A DNA stretch of 64,000 bases from Spirodela intermedia (taxonomy: Eukaryota > Streptophyta > Magnoliopsida > Alismatales > Araceae). The stretch covers positions 1,307,001-1,371,000 of the forward strand of contig LR746266.1 of the NCBI GenBank assembly GCA_902729315.2. Direction: 5' to 3'. Shown here in pieces: positions 22,845 to 33,164 of this stretch. A program made the translations under genes and the position numbers. Every line of letters begins with the position of its first letter. Position 1 is the stretch's first letter. The notes under the pieces are model-generated. The model was not told where the DNA came from. It searched no databases and saw nothing but the letters and a program-made list of their open reading frames with translations.

Positions 22845-24788
22845 TCAGAAGGAAGAAGACGACGTGGACGGCTCCGCCGTCGTCGGCGGGGAATCCCCTC
22901 GGCTAGGAAAGGGAGCGCCGCCGGTGGGGCCCACCGGCGTCAGGGCGGCGCCGCTGGTGGGGCCCACCGGCGTGGCCTCTACAACGGCGAGTACGCCGCG
23001 GAGCACGGAGAGCACGTCCGCCATGCGCGGCCGCTCGTCCTTGTACGGCTTCACGCAGCGGCAGGCGAGCTGGAAGACCTCCTCGAGGGAGTCACCGTCG
23101 CACTCCGCCGCGAGCCGGTGGTCAACGATGGCGGTGGCGCCGCCGCTCACTGCGCGCGCCGCCTGCACGATGGACTGCTGCCCCCCTGAGGGCGTCTCCA
23201 CCACCGCCTTAGTCCCCGTGAGGAGTTGCAGCAGCATCACCCCAAAGCTGTAGACGTCTGCGGCCTTGGAGACCTTCCCGGCGCCGAAGTACTCGGGGTC
23301 GAGGTAGCCGCGTGTTCCCTTGACCTCCGTCGAGACGTGGGAGGTTCCCGGCGGGACGACCTTGGAGACGCCGAAGTCGGAGAGCTTGGCGGTGCCGTCG
23401 CCGGCGAGGAGGACGTTGGTGGGCTTCACGTCGCGGTGGACGACGGCGCCATCGGGGAGGTCGTGGAGGTAGGCGAGGGCCTCGGCGACGTCGCCGGCGA
23501 TGAGCAGGCGGCGCCGCCAGGGGAGATCTCCCCTGCTGAGTGCGGCGGAGAGGTTCCCGCCGGGCATGTACTCGTAGACCAGGGCGTGGCCCTTGCTCTG
23601 GAGGCAGTATCCGACCAGCGTAGTGAGCTTGCGGTGGCGGAGCTTGGCAACCACCTCCACCTCCCTGTAGAACTCGCCAAGCTTCCGCTTCTTCCGGTGG
23701 ATGCGCTTGATCGCCACCTGCTGCCCGCTGGGGAGCGTCCCCAGGTAGACCTTCCCCGCGCCGCCCTCCCCGAGGAGATTACGGCTGTGGAAACCAGACG
23801 TCGCCTGCTTGAGCTCGCTCATGGTGAAGATGTAGAGTCCCTCCGTCGGCAGGGGGCGGTCGATCGGCACCGTGAACTCTAGATCGGTGGTGACGCTGGC
23901 GAGGGACCTCTTCCGCCTGCGAATCAGGGCGAGGACCAGGAAGGAGACGCCGGCGACGAGGATGACCACACCGGACACCGATCCGGCGGCAATCTTCGCT
24001 ATCCGAGAGCCTCCGCCGGAGGACGAAGAAGGCAAGGACGCCGGAGGAGACGGCAACGGGGGAGGTCGCGGGGAGGAAGGGATGATGTTGCCGGTGCCGA
24101 GGTTGCCGACATTCTCCAGGATCTGGACCATACACAGGACGTAGGATCTGAATCGGCCGATATCGGGGACAGTGGAGACCCAAATCCCCATGGTGGCGGC
24201 CATGCCGCAGGGAACCATCTCCTTGCTGCGAGTGGCGTCGAAGAGTGCAAAGGTGGCGGCGATGACGGCGTTCTGGCAGGCGACGCAGGAAAACTGGTCG
24301 TCGGTGAGGTTCCGGCGGGTGGCGGTGCACAGCCGGGTGCCGTTGGAGAGATCCACCGCGGAGAAGACATCGGAGATCTTGGAGAACTGGCAGGGACGAC
24401 TGCCGGCGGCGAACTTGATCGGATCGCCGGCAAGGTTGCAGCGGTCGCCGGAGAGGAGCAGCGACGGCACCACGAGCCCTTGGCGAACAGCGTAGCTGGA
24501 GAAATCAGTGGTGCAGGTTCTTGCGGTGGCTTCAGGGAGGAAGGCGGTGCCGGTGAGGTTGGCGTAGCGGATCGCGGCGTACATGTAGGAGGCGAATACG
24601 TACCAGCAGCAGCCGGTCGTGGCCGCTGTCGCGTTCGCGTAGCATCCCGTCGGGATGATCCTGGTGGCGCCGTCGATGTCGTAGGGACAACTCGCCGCGG
24701 CGCCGCCGGCAACACAGAGGAGGAGGAGGAGGAGGAGGAGGAGGAGGAAGGGCAAGGCGGCGGCGCACGGGATCCCGCGGCGGCGCAT
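22845..24788 (-). CDS. SPARK-domain receptor-like serine/threonine kinase
   Basis: A single exon encodes 647 residues. I chose the Met at 24788 because it places a signal peptide (poly-Leu core at residues 14-24) at the N-terminus; an upstream in-frame Met at 24941 would add a poly-Pro leader from a GGA microsatellite and disrupt targeting. Residues 32-225 are a Cys-rich extracellular SPARK region with the spaced motifs GCCWYVF, CNLAGDPI and CVACQNA. A Pro/Ser linker follows, then a membrane helix at about 266-289 with RRRKR after it. The kinase has GEGGAGKV (340-347), K361 in VAIK, HRD at 451-453, DFG at 471-473 and GTRGYLDPEY, so all catalytic residues are present. Family members include plant kinases of symbiosis and defence; the ligand here is unknown. 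The tail has a duplicated TPVGPT-GA motif (606-624). Codon use is very GC-rich. Confidence 0.92.
   Translation of the reverse strand: MRRRGIPCAAALPFLLLLLLLLLLCVAGGAAASCPYDIDGATRIIPTGCYANATAATTGCCWYVFASYMYAAIRYANLTGTAFLPEATARTCTTDFSSYAVRQGLVVPSLLLSGDRCNLAGDPIKFAAGSRPCQFSKISDVFSAVDLSNGTRLCTATRRNLTDDQFSCVACQNAVIAATFALFDATRSKEMVPCGMAATMGIWVSTVPDIGRFRSYVLCMVQILENVGNLGTGNIIPSSPRPPPLPSPPASLPSSSSGGGSRIAKIAAGSVSGVVILVAGVSFLVLALIRRRKRSLASVTTDLEFTVPIDRPLPTEGLYIFTMSELKQATSGFHSRNLLGEGGAGKVYLGTLPSGQQVAIKRIHRKKRKLGEFYREVEVVAKLRHRKLTTLVGYCLQSKGHALVYEYMPGGNLSAALSRGDLPWRRRLLIAGDVAEALAYLHDLPDGAVVHRDVKPTNVLLAGDGTAKLSDFGVSKVVPPGTSHVSTEVKGTRGYLDPEYFGAGKVSKAADVYSFGVMLLQLLTGTKAVVETPSGGQQSIVQAARAVSGGATAIVDHRLAAECDGDSLEEVFQLACRCVKPYKDERPRMADVLSVLRGVLAVVEATPVGPTSGAALTPVGPTGGAPFPSRGDSPPTTAEPSTSSSSF
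24717..24751. repeat. (GGA)n microsatellite coding the poly-Leu core of the kinase signal peptide
   Basis: GGA/GAG triplets on the plus strand read as CTC/CTT/CCT on the gene strand and supply most of the hydrophobic core. Repeat length could vary signal-peptide hydrophobicity. Confidence 0.85.
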
Positions 24789-24795
24789 GATACAC

Positions 24796-24832
24796 AGAGG
24801 AGGAGGAGGAGGAGGAGGAGGAGGAGGAGGGC
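24796..24832. repeat. (GGA)n microsatellite in the kinase 5' leader
   Basis: A run of about twelve GGA triplets lies immediately 5' of the chosen start codon on the gene strand. If the upstream Met were used it would encode poly-proline. Confidence 0.85.
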
Positions 24833-25507
24833 GCCGGCGTAACTGCCGGCGACTGAGGGATGGATGCATCTTATCTGCAGGCGCCCTAGTTTTCTGCAGG
24901 CTCGTTAAATTCTTCTGTCTGGTGCAGAAGGGTCCCACCAAGTACTGTTCACCAATTCACCAACCCGCCGGCGCACAGGTCCCACGATGTGCTACGCGCC
25001 ACGACCCCCAGAGTGGACTTGTACACCCCAGCGTACGTACTGGCTTGTACGGGTGGTTGTGTGATCCCCGAAGTCCATCACATCAGACGGCAAGAGGTTG
25101 CCCACGTAATCCTTTTCAGAAAAAGAAAAGGATGGAAACTGCGACGGAGGTCTCGGCGCGTTGGATCTTAACGGGAAACCCGATTGGCGCCACCTGGCAG
25201 ACTCTCGAGGACCATCTAGAGAGAAAGATCTAATAAAGGTATTTGTTTGATTGGATGGCTTTTGCAACGTCATCGAAAAGTAGCCTGCCACCCTGGCGAG
25301 CCACGCAGGGCGCTGAACTGGCATTCTGGGGGGTATTGGTATTTTTAATATTTCAATATTTAAAGATCTGAGGGATTAAACCTTATTTCGATGCGAAACA
25401 ATTCGTGTTCACACGTGTGACATTGAGTAGGTAAGAGAGAGAGGGAGCAACGCAAAGGGCGCCGCACCACGTAAAGAGGGAGCGAGAGAGAGAGAGAGAG
25501 TCTTCTG
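24833..25507. other. Promoter of the kinase gene and 3' flank of the LEA-2 gene
   Basis: It is GC-rich near 24950-25200 and AT-rich near 25330-25390, with a short GA run at 25484-25500. No additional gene is supported. Confidence 0.5.
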
Positions 25508-26155
25508 CTACTCCGTTTTCTGCTGGCATTGCTGCCCGGTGACGGCCACGGGGGGGAAGGAGATTGTGACGTGGCAGTCGGTGAGGATGACGACGTGGTG
25601 ATGGATGAAGCCGAGGAAGGTGACGCGGCCGGGGATGCGGGTGGAGGAGTCGACGTCGAGGTGCCCCGTCAGCACGTCGCGAACCAAGGCGAGCGGGTCG
25701 GCGGCGAACCGGTCCGCCTCGACGGTGAGCCGGCTGTACACGTGGGCCGAGCCCCGCGAAGGGATCCGACCTGGCGCCACGTCGGCGTCCCCCACCCGTT
25801 TCCCCCGGTAGAAGAGCGCCGCTTTGCCGGCGGCGTGGTCGAAGGAGGCGCGGTTGGGGTTGAAGACGGCGAAGTCGAGGGAGAGCGTCACGTTCAGCTC
25901 CACGGGGCCCCACGGGAGCGCGACACGCGGCGCCACGCCCTCCACCGCCGCCGATCGCAGCGTCGTCTCGAGTTGGCGGGGCTTGAAGACGGTGAGAGCC
26001 ACCACGAGCAGGACGACGGCGGCCGTCAGGAATGCCGCGGCGGTGGCGCCGCCGGCCCACGCCGCCCGGTGGCGGCGGCGGCGCCGGGCTCTGCTTCCCT
26101 CCTGCTCTTCCCCAGGAGATGGGCCCTCCTCCGTCGTATGCTCCGACCTCGTCAT
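25508..26155 (-). CDS. LEA-2 / NDR1-HIN1-like (NHL) membrane protein
   Basis: A single exon encodes 215 residues. A basic cytosolic segment (RARRRRRHR at 22-30) precedes one membrane helix at about 35-57. The C-terminal region has the LEA-2 pattern: VELNVTLSLDFAVFNPNRAS with the conserved NPN at 99-101, LFYRGKRVGDADVAPGRIP, and a C-terminal beta segment. The family includes NDR1 and HIN1-like proteins at the plasma membrane with roles in defence and stress, and members without known roles. Function is inferred from the family only. The start follows a GA-rich leader directly. Seven W-box cores 350-575 bp upstream hint at WRKY control. GC3 is high. Confidence 0.88.
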   Translation of the reverse strand: MTRSEHTTEEGPSPGEEQEGSRARRRRRHRAAWAGGATAAAFLTAAVVLLVVALTVFKPRQLETTLRSAAVEGVAPRVALPWGPVELNVTLSLDFAVFNPNRASFDHAAGKAALFYRGKRVGDADVAPGRIPSRGSAHVYSRLTVEADRFAADPLALVRDVLTGHLDVDSSTRIPGRVTFLGFIHHHVVILTDCHVTISFPPVAVTGQQCQQKTE

Positions 26156-26278
26156 CTAGAGAGAGAGAGAGAGAGTTACAGTCTGTGCGGAGAGGGAGTG
26201 GTCACATTAAACGGAATGAAGCGGCCTACAGAAGCAAGGGATCTGTTTTCAGGGGGAAGAGAGAGAGAGAGAGTGATG
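26156..26278 (-). promoter_or_regulatory. GA-rich leader of the LEA-2 gene
   Basis: Runs of GA at 26159-26175 and 26261-26274 on the plus strand lie directly upstream of the LEA-2 start, so the leader is CT-rich on the coding strand. Confidence 0.4.
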
Positions 26279-26505
26279 GACGGCTTTCATGGGGGAAGGG
26301 GGGTTGGTGGGGGTCAGGCTAGTTATGGCCCGGGTGAGGGGGGGTTGGGCGTTGGGTCTTACCATGATATCAATAAATAAAAATATGAAAATGTTAGGAA
26401 CGTACTCTCGTTGTATCTGTGAATAGGAGGACGGTGAGCCCGAAAGCCCGGTCCAGGCTACTGTTTCTGGGCCGGGATTTAATGGGGCCTCCTTTATCCC
26501 ACTAG

Positions 26506-26729
26506 TTGACTGGTGTTGCGCTACTTGAAGTCAAAAGGTTGACTGGAGCTACACGCACCGGCCTGTTCCCTCGGTCTTCGGCCGCGAGTCAATAATTCGG
26601 TACGATTTGTCTCGACTTACTGCGTCTCCTCGTTGAGTCAATGCGACGGAGATCAGTCCGCGTTGACTAAGGTAGCGTCGGTGGCGGCGTGTAAGCCCTC
26701 GAAACGGCCTGAGGCTCGGGTCTAGTCAA
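26506..26729 (-). promoter_or_regulatory. W-box cluster (seven TTGACT/AGTCAA cores) upstream of the LEA-2 gene
   Basis: TTGACT occurs at 26506, 26539 and 26663; AGTCAA at 26529, 26587, 26636 and 26724. All seven match the WRKY-binding core TTGAC(C/T) within 224 bp, far denser than expected by chance. WRKY binding is inferred. Confidence 0.6.
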
Positions 26730-26755
26730 CGAGCATCCAGGCCTCTCTGGACAGG

Positions 26756-27260
26756 TATGATGGTGGGAGAGAGAGAGAGAGTTCCTCAGCACTCAAAAAC
26801 TTAATTCTCGGGCTTAAAAGAGAGGAGGGAAGGTTAAAAGAGTGAGAATACCTCCACTCTCTCTAAAACCTAATTCTCGGGCTTAAAGAGATATGGCGAA
26901 GGTTAAAGGAACAGAGTCTTGAGAAAGAGAGAATGAGAGAGAGAGAGAGAGAGAGAGAGAGTTCGTAAGTGGTGAGCGACAGCGTCTTGGGTTTAAAGAG
27001 AATCTAGAGTGAGAAATAGAGGGCATTTAAGGGTGAGCGGCACGGTGTCGGGTTTAGAGAGAGAGGAAGGAGGAAACTCAGAAAGAAAGAGAGAAGGAGA
27101 GAGAAGGGGGGACTACGAGGGATTGAAGCAGCCAAAGGCTTGGCATGAACATGCGACCTCAACCATATGGAGAGAGTCACGCTTACTCATCCTCTCTGTC
27201 GATTGATAAAGAGACATGGAGATAAGAGAGAAGAAGGAGCTCTAGAGCTAGAGAGAGAGT

Positions 27261-27307
<47 letters not shown>

Positions 27308-27310
27308 AGG
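26756..27310. repeat. Purine-rich spacer with several GA microsatellites
   Basis: GA runs occur at about 26767-26782, 26936-26963 and 27251-27304, embedded in purine-rich DNA. A block with ACTTAATTCTCGGGCTTAAA near 26810 is repeated as CCTAATTCTCGGGCTTAAA near 26869, and partly again near 26980, indicating local duplications. Confidence 0.75.
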
Positions 27311-30300
27311 GAGAGCATTTATTGCCACAAATATCCCAGGATCACTCACCAGCAACTGGGTTTTTTTTTCCAAAGTACCTCTCAGTGGGTGTAGCCCCAT
27401 GCCAGTTGCAGTCCCAGGGAGCCGCTCTCATCCATCTACAACAAAACAACCAAATTCTGTGGAGAGACCCTCTATAAACGGAAAAAAATATGGAATTATT
27501 GGAAATTTAAGATCTTCAGACCCCCCCCCAACCCCCCTCTCTCCAAAACAAAAAAAAAAAAAGGAGAAAAAAAAACTCCATAAGAATATGATCATATGAC
27601 CATATAATAAGATAATAAGATGGAATTCATCAACTATAAGAAGAATAATTGTCAACCATTCACATGCGTGGCAGAATCATAGCAAAACTCGGAGGAAATA
27701 GTAAGAAGAGAAGCAATTCCTGTGAGTAGCTCTCGTCAAGCGATGCTTGCAGCCCGGGAAGGAAACCCATCATGCATCGTCATTGCCAGCTGCTCGAATG
27801 CAAATAATTAGTATTCTCATTTTCTGTGAAACTGATTAGTAGTTTTTTTTTAAGATGAATAAAAAGGGATAAATAAAGAGAACGTGGCTCGATCACAGAT
27901 AGTCAACAAGATGTTGGTCGTGGATTCAAGAGGAAGCCAGGGCAGCAACAGATGGAGCAGACATTACGGACAAGCATTCAGTGGTGTGAACATGTCAACG
28001 AGTTCTGGTTGACCACGGTATGAAAAGTCTGGCCTGGTAGTCAGCCCATTTGGCCGTCGCCAAAGGGAAAGTCGGATAAGGGTAAATTAATAAAATAAAA
28101 TGATAGTATTACAATTTTTAATTGAAAATTTCGTCATATAGTACAACTTTTAAAACTGAAAATTTGCATAATACAGAGAAAATAGCGTGACTTTTAGGAA
28201 CCAGCCATATGATTCTTGATGACCTATCCTCCAAGTTTTTTGGAGAGAGAGTGAGGGAAAGGTATAACTGGGGCACAATCAGCGGATTTCCCCTGGATTC
28301 TATGCAATTAGGCTCCCCCCCCCCCCCCCCCCCCCACACACACACACAAAAGAAAAAATAAAATAAAATAAAAAGAAAAGAAAAAGAAAAAAAGGGATCG
28401 ATGTGGCCATTGACATGAAGTGATGGGTTTGTCAGAGTTCTGCACAGGACAGGGGACTCCAGGATATGTTGATATTAGCATAAAAACGCATGACCCAAAA
28501 GAGAAGATGAAGCATGCCATTGAGGTCAATTCAAGTAGATAAATGTCAAATAATCGTGCAAAGGTTGATACACACTAGAAGGAGAGAGCAGCTGTGTCTC
28601 CAAACTTTCAAGAATGGACAAAATGGATCTATCTCTCGATTTAAAATTGTTACCAAAAACTGAAAAAGATGGCGATAATAATAAGGTAGTAAATAGTTAC
28701 AAGAATGAGAAATATCTTTCTCCAGATATAATTAAAAGACTGAAAAAGTCTACATGCCTGAGCAAGAGATTGATAAAATATAAATATAATAAGATCTTCG
28801 AAATTAGCCAAGATCGTGGTTTGAATTGTTGAATCGGTTTCTAATCGCATTGAATTGATGATGGTAAATTGGTGGCTGTGTGCGCTATGAACAAAACTTC
28901 ACTACTCTTACTTTTCCTCATTTTCTGTCCGAATTGATGGCACTAACGAGGATCATGGGAAGAACTAATAAAAAAAGAGAGAACTATTAACATCATGCAG
29001 CAGCTATCACCCTTAAATTTCCGGTCTGTAGCAGGTTTTACGAGTAAATATGAAAAATCAGGTTTTCTTCTCCATTATGGAGAAATCTATTACTACTTGA
29101 AATAACTGATGCAGGCAAATAAAGCAAATTGTCACCTTTTCTTGCTTGATCATCATCTAGTTTCATCTTGGCCTACAAGAGGAAAGAAAGTTTGTACTCT
29201 AATCAATATCTTAAGAATGAGGAAATGGAGAAGGAAGATTTAGTGAAAGTATGAGAGAGAATACAGAAGACGAGGTATCATTAACCCTTGGAATTTTTTA
29301 CAGTCATTTATATGGTTATAAATCCAAGTAATGCCGAAACATTTCTTGACATCTAAAGATGATATTACAGGGGTTGCACTTTTTTATTTTCTGATTTTCC
29401 CTTTGAAACCTTATTGAATCTAGATGCTAATATAAAGTTATTTACTCCTGTCATTTTTTTCATTTAGAAAAGGTAGTCAACACCATCATCTTTCGACCTA
29501 CGAATCTTTCGCACGGTGCACATAAATGCACTCAGAAAATATGGAGAAAAATACAAAAGATGGGGAGCTGTTACGGAAAAACTTATATTTAAACCGCCTT
29601 CACCATACATTTTTAGCTATGTTTCTACCCGAAAATATCAGCAATGCCAGAGAACATATAACTGACCTAAACCTTAAAATAAGGTGGTATAATATTTGCA
29701 ACCGATCAGAGTAAACGAAGACCACATGAACCAGAATCACTTTCCTCTATATTCTATTTTTTAATAAACCAAAGCACCTAACATGGATTAACCAACTAAG
29801 CAAGCATGCTAAACAACACTTAAGAGTAATGCATGTTAAAATGTTGATTTGCTCCATGTAGGGCTGTGCGAGCTGTGATGCACACTTCTAATCACGAATA
29901 AGTGATTAAAGTCCCCATCGTTATCCCGGATCTAATCATCTAGTTCTTTCCGCTTTTCATGTTTTACAAATATGTTTGTCGTGCTAATAGTAAATCAAAA
30001 GCAGAGGAATAGATGGAGACAAAAGCCCATGGAATCAACAATCCCCAATAACTCACTTGAAATTAAGAAGAAAAACAAAAGCAATTAATGATATGAAACA
30101 AAATACAATGTCTGAGAGCTGAGGGAAGGAAACACGACATTTCCAGGGAACTGAAAATGATCCATGGAAATTACACAGAAACAAAGAAGTAACACCGACC
30201 TAGATGTAATGAAGATTCTAAGACTTGGTGAAAAATGTCGGTGTCTGTACACATAGAAAAGGAAGAATTTTCGCAGATGGATGCTTCTGAACGACAAAAA

Positions 30301-30816
30301 CATAAGGAACCAGTATGCAATGTAATCACTCTTTAGGTACATTTCACCAACGTCAGAGAGAGCCTAATACATTTTTCAGTGAAAATAGTCTATCTCCTTC
30401 TCTTTCAAGGTTTTCTACATATTTTTCACATATTTGATGACTTCAACTCCCTTCTTGTCGGTTTTGCATAATTATGTAGCCCTAGAGCAATTGTATTACG
30501 TATGATTCGCTTGAATAACGAAGATATTAGTTGAAGACCTAACTTGACGAGGTGAAACTAACTCCATCTCCCTATCTGCTCATCTAAGAAACACAAGGAA
30601 AGGGGAGTTAGGTGGGCAAACGCACCCCAGACTTCTTTCTACTTATTATGAACAGACGATAAAATCACAACGAAATAAAAGGGGTGTCCAAATAAATTGA
30701 GCAAGGCATAAAATTAGGCAACATCACATTACACAGAAAGTAATAATCTTCAGTGATCAATTCCATTAAAAAACAAAATAATGACGATACAAAAATTGTG
30801 TATTTATGACAAGCAT
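27311..30816. other. Long intergenic spacer, no supported gene
   Basis: The first part has simple repeats, including a run of 21 C at 28315-28335 followed by (CA)n. The rest is AT-rich. A short frame at 28614-28829 starts with an LxLxL-like DLSLDLKL motif but is AT-rich and unsupported. Part of this region may be 3' UTR of the NFD6-like gene. Confidence 0.5.
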
Positions 30817-31278
30817 TCAGCCACAGACTTCATCTGCAGATAGACCACCTAATCAAGAACAGTAGAAATACGCAAGCAGACCAAGACATCCAGCTAACAA
30901 CGTTGTAATATGCTATAGTACCTTCCAAGAGCCATCCGTAGCCACGGCGAGAGACAGCTAGCATCGAAGTCATCAGGGCGGACGCCGTGGCACTGTGCAT
31001 CGGCATGAGAGACTCCACGCAGAAGCTACTCATCTCAGCGGGCGACCTACGGATCGACATATACAAAAATTAATAGAAATATCGAATGCGGCTGAGAACA
31101 GGAATCAGGTTCGACGGAGCAAACTCTACCTGATCAGGATCCGTGAGGCATCACCAGAGGGCCGGAGGCGAGCGGCGGGTCGGCCAACCGCTCTTCCCGC
31201 GGCCGAGGCGACCCTCGGAGCGGCGTTACGGAGAGTAGCCGCGCGGAGGACGGATCTAGCGGTGGCGACGGCGGCCAT
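30817..31278 (-). CDS. NFD6: NUCLEAR FUSION DEFECTIVE 6-like mitochondrial protein
   Basis: Three exons, 31278-31130, 31046-30922 and 30833-30817, join in frame to give 96 residues. The N-terminus ([20 protein letters not shown]) is Arg/Ala-rich with no acids, a typical mitochondrial presequence. The diagnostic family segment follows: [20 protein letters not shown], then [21 protein letters not shown], ending EDEVCG. NFD6 proteins are small plant mitochondrial proteins first found through failure of polar nuclei to fuse in the female gametophyte; their molecular role is not settled. If the last intron is retained, exon 2 reads on for about 33 residues with a hydrophobic end, and such alternative ends are common in this family. 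Site II motifs upstream fit a nuclear gene for a mitochondrial protein. Confidence 0.87.
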
Positions 31279-32199
31279 GGATCCGTGGGATTGGAGGAGA
31301 TCAGAGAAACGGTGCGGCGGAAGATAGCATCACAAAGAGGTTTTTCGCGGCAAAACCCTACCCGTGTTGTGCGGTGAGCTCAAACGACACCTTATTGGAC
31401 CTTATTAGTCACTCGTCACTCACTGGCCCAATAGTAGTAAAAGTATCGTGACGAATTAGTGGGCCGAGGGATACGCCCAAGCCTATCTTGGTCTACAAAC
31501 TAAGGATTGAAACTCCTTTTTCGGGGAATATAAATTATAATAAATATTTTAAAGTATTTAATAGAAGAATTATAATCAATAAATTTATTTTATGATATAA
31601 TTATAAATTAAATACCTTTAATTAAAAATTTAAAATTAATCGGATATTGTCAAGGTATCAATAATCGGATATACCAAAAAAATAATTGGGTACTTTTTCT
31701 GGGCCCAATACAGAAATAGACTGTGCTTATCAGCCCATTTACACAATTAGGCTAGACAGCCACAGTGCATAAAAAGGATATCGCTGGAAACTTTAATGCG
31801 CCGGGTTTGTCTAGAAGCCGCTCCGACGGTGGAGATTTTATCATGCACCAACCCACAAAGCGTGGACCCCTGATAGGGACCACCGTCGATGGACGCCCGG
31901 TGGGCCAGCAAGCAACTATTAGTCGTCAGATTTTCTCCCGGCCGGAACCAGACGGGCAGTAGACTCGGAGTGGACTCGGCGGCGAGAATCGTTCGCCGGG
32001 CAGGGCAACTCGCCAGTGACAAGGCCAGCCCGTGAAATCAGGGTTTTTGCGGCTGGTTCTTGGGGATCATCGTCGTTATCATCATTCGTTCATCGGATCT
32101 CTCGGGAGGATTCTTGAATAAATCGAACGAGAAAAAGGAGCCAGGCAATTCACACTTCCTAAATCGAGGGCTAACCGTGGAATTAGGAGCGAAATAATC
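31279..32199. other. NFD6-like promoter and 3' flank of the LURP-one-related gene
   Basis: Site II-type motifs (GGCCCA, TGGGCC) occur at about 31420, 31462, 31700 and 31732. The middle, 31500-31680, is AT-rich. No gene is supported. Confidence 0.5.
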
Positions 32200-32904
32200 T
32201 CAGCTTGGGAACATCTGATCCAGGAGGATGACGATGGCCATGGCAACGGCGGAGTCGAGGCCAGGGAGGACGACGAGGCGGAAGACGTCGCCGCCGAATC
32301 CCACACCGCCGGCGGACTCCTTCCTGGTGATCTCCGCCACCCGGCGTCGCCGCCCGTCGTAGACCGCGCAGCTCCGCCGTGAGAAGGAGCCTTCCACTTC
32401 GTACCCGCAGAACCGGCCGCCGATCGGAGCCACGCGGGCCAGAGCCCTCGGCTGGAGGAATCCGAAGGGCTTCTTTACGGAGAACAGCGGCGCAGTGGAG
32501 TCCTCTCCCTCGTACACTAACCACTGCTCGCTCAGGCTCAATCTCTGCGTGACATTTCATCGAACAAGCGTCAGATCCGAAGCTGAAGATTCTAGGTTTC
32601 TGGCGAGGAGACAGTGGGGTAGCCGAATTACCTTTCTGCGGATGGAGAGGAGCGGCCGGCCGGCGGCGTCCATGAGGACGACCTCTGCTCTCTTCCCCGA
32701 GGAGTAGTTGTCGACGCGGAAGAAGAGGTTTCCCTTGTCGTCGAAAACAGTGAAGCCGCTGCAGTTGAAGAGCAGCGACTTCCTCCATACCGTCAGCACC
32801 GCGGCCTCTCCGCCGGACTCCGGCGAGGAGGACGGCGGGGCCTCTGCCTTCTTCCTCCGCGCCTCCGAAGAAGAAGCGGTGGAGTTGGGATGCACCTTCG
32901 CCAT
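32200..32904 (-). CDS. LURP-one-related (LOR) family protein
   Basis: Two exons, 32904-32632 and 32544-32200, join in frame to give 205 residues, normal for the family. The LOR/tubby-like domain shows LTVWRKSLLFNCSGFTVFD, GNLFFRVDNY, VVLMDAAGRPLLSIRRK, then SLSEQWLVYEGED, FSVKKPFGF, a Cys-rich strand, and the final hydrophobic helix LDSAVAMAIVILLDQMF, which corresponds to the central buried helix of the LOR fold. The start MAKVHP was chosen because a TATA box lies 134-142 bp upstream; longer upstream frames run through a purine-rich leader. Arabidopsis LURP1 is needed for defence against an oomycete, but most LOR proteins have no known role. Confidence 0.9.
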
Positions 32905-33037
32905 CTTTTTCGCGCAGTAGCCACTGGTCTTCTTCTTCTCTCTTCTCTCTTCTCTCTTCTTCTTCTCTTCTTGTTCTCTCTTCTTCTTTTCTTCTTCTCT
33001 CTTCTCCTTCTTGCCTGAGGAGCGGAGGCAGTGTCGG

Positions 33038-33046
33038 ATATATATA
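33038..33046 (-). promoter_or_regulatory. TATA box of the LURP-one-related gene
   Basis: ATATATATA lies 134-142 bp upstream of the start codon, followed on the gene strand by a GAA/GAG-rich leader. Position and flanking GC-rich DNA fit a core promoter. Confidence 0.6.
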
Positions 33047-33164
33047 CGTGATCCGGTCGCAAATGCCCTCCTCGAAGGGCTAAAATTCTTGTTGTCCACT
33101 TCTGAGTCCCACTCGGGCCCACGCGGGGGGCGGAAGAATCGTCCGGGTCGGGGCTCCGAGTTCA

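Noticed and set aside
24789-24941. Upstream in-frame Met extending the receptor kinase by 51 residues
   Set aside because: The extension is basic and poly-proline from a GGA microsatellite and would precede the signal peptide. The Met at 24788 gives a normal secretory N-terminus.
23226-26380. Long plus-strand frames opposite the receptor kinase and LEA-2 genes
   Set aside because: They are antisense shadows of GC-rich coding sequence. The minus-strand frames carry the recognisable kinase and LEA-2 motifs.
28614-28829. Small frame with an LxLxL repressor-like motif
   Set aside because: It is AT-rich and Lys-rich, without splice partners or conservation evidence. The motif is too short to support a gene.
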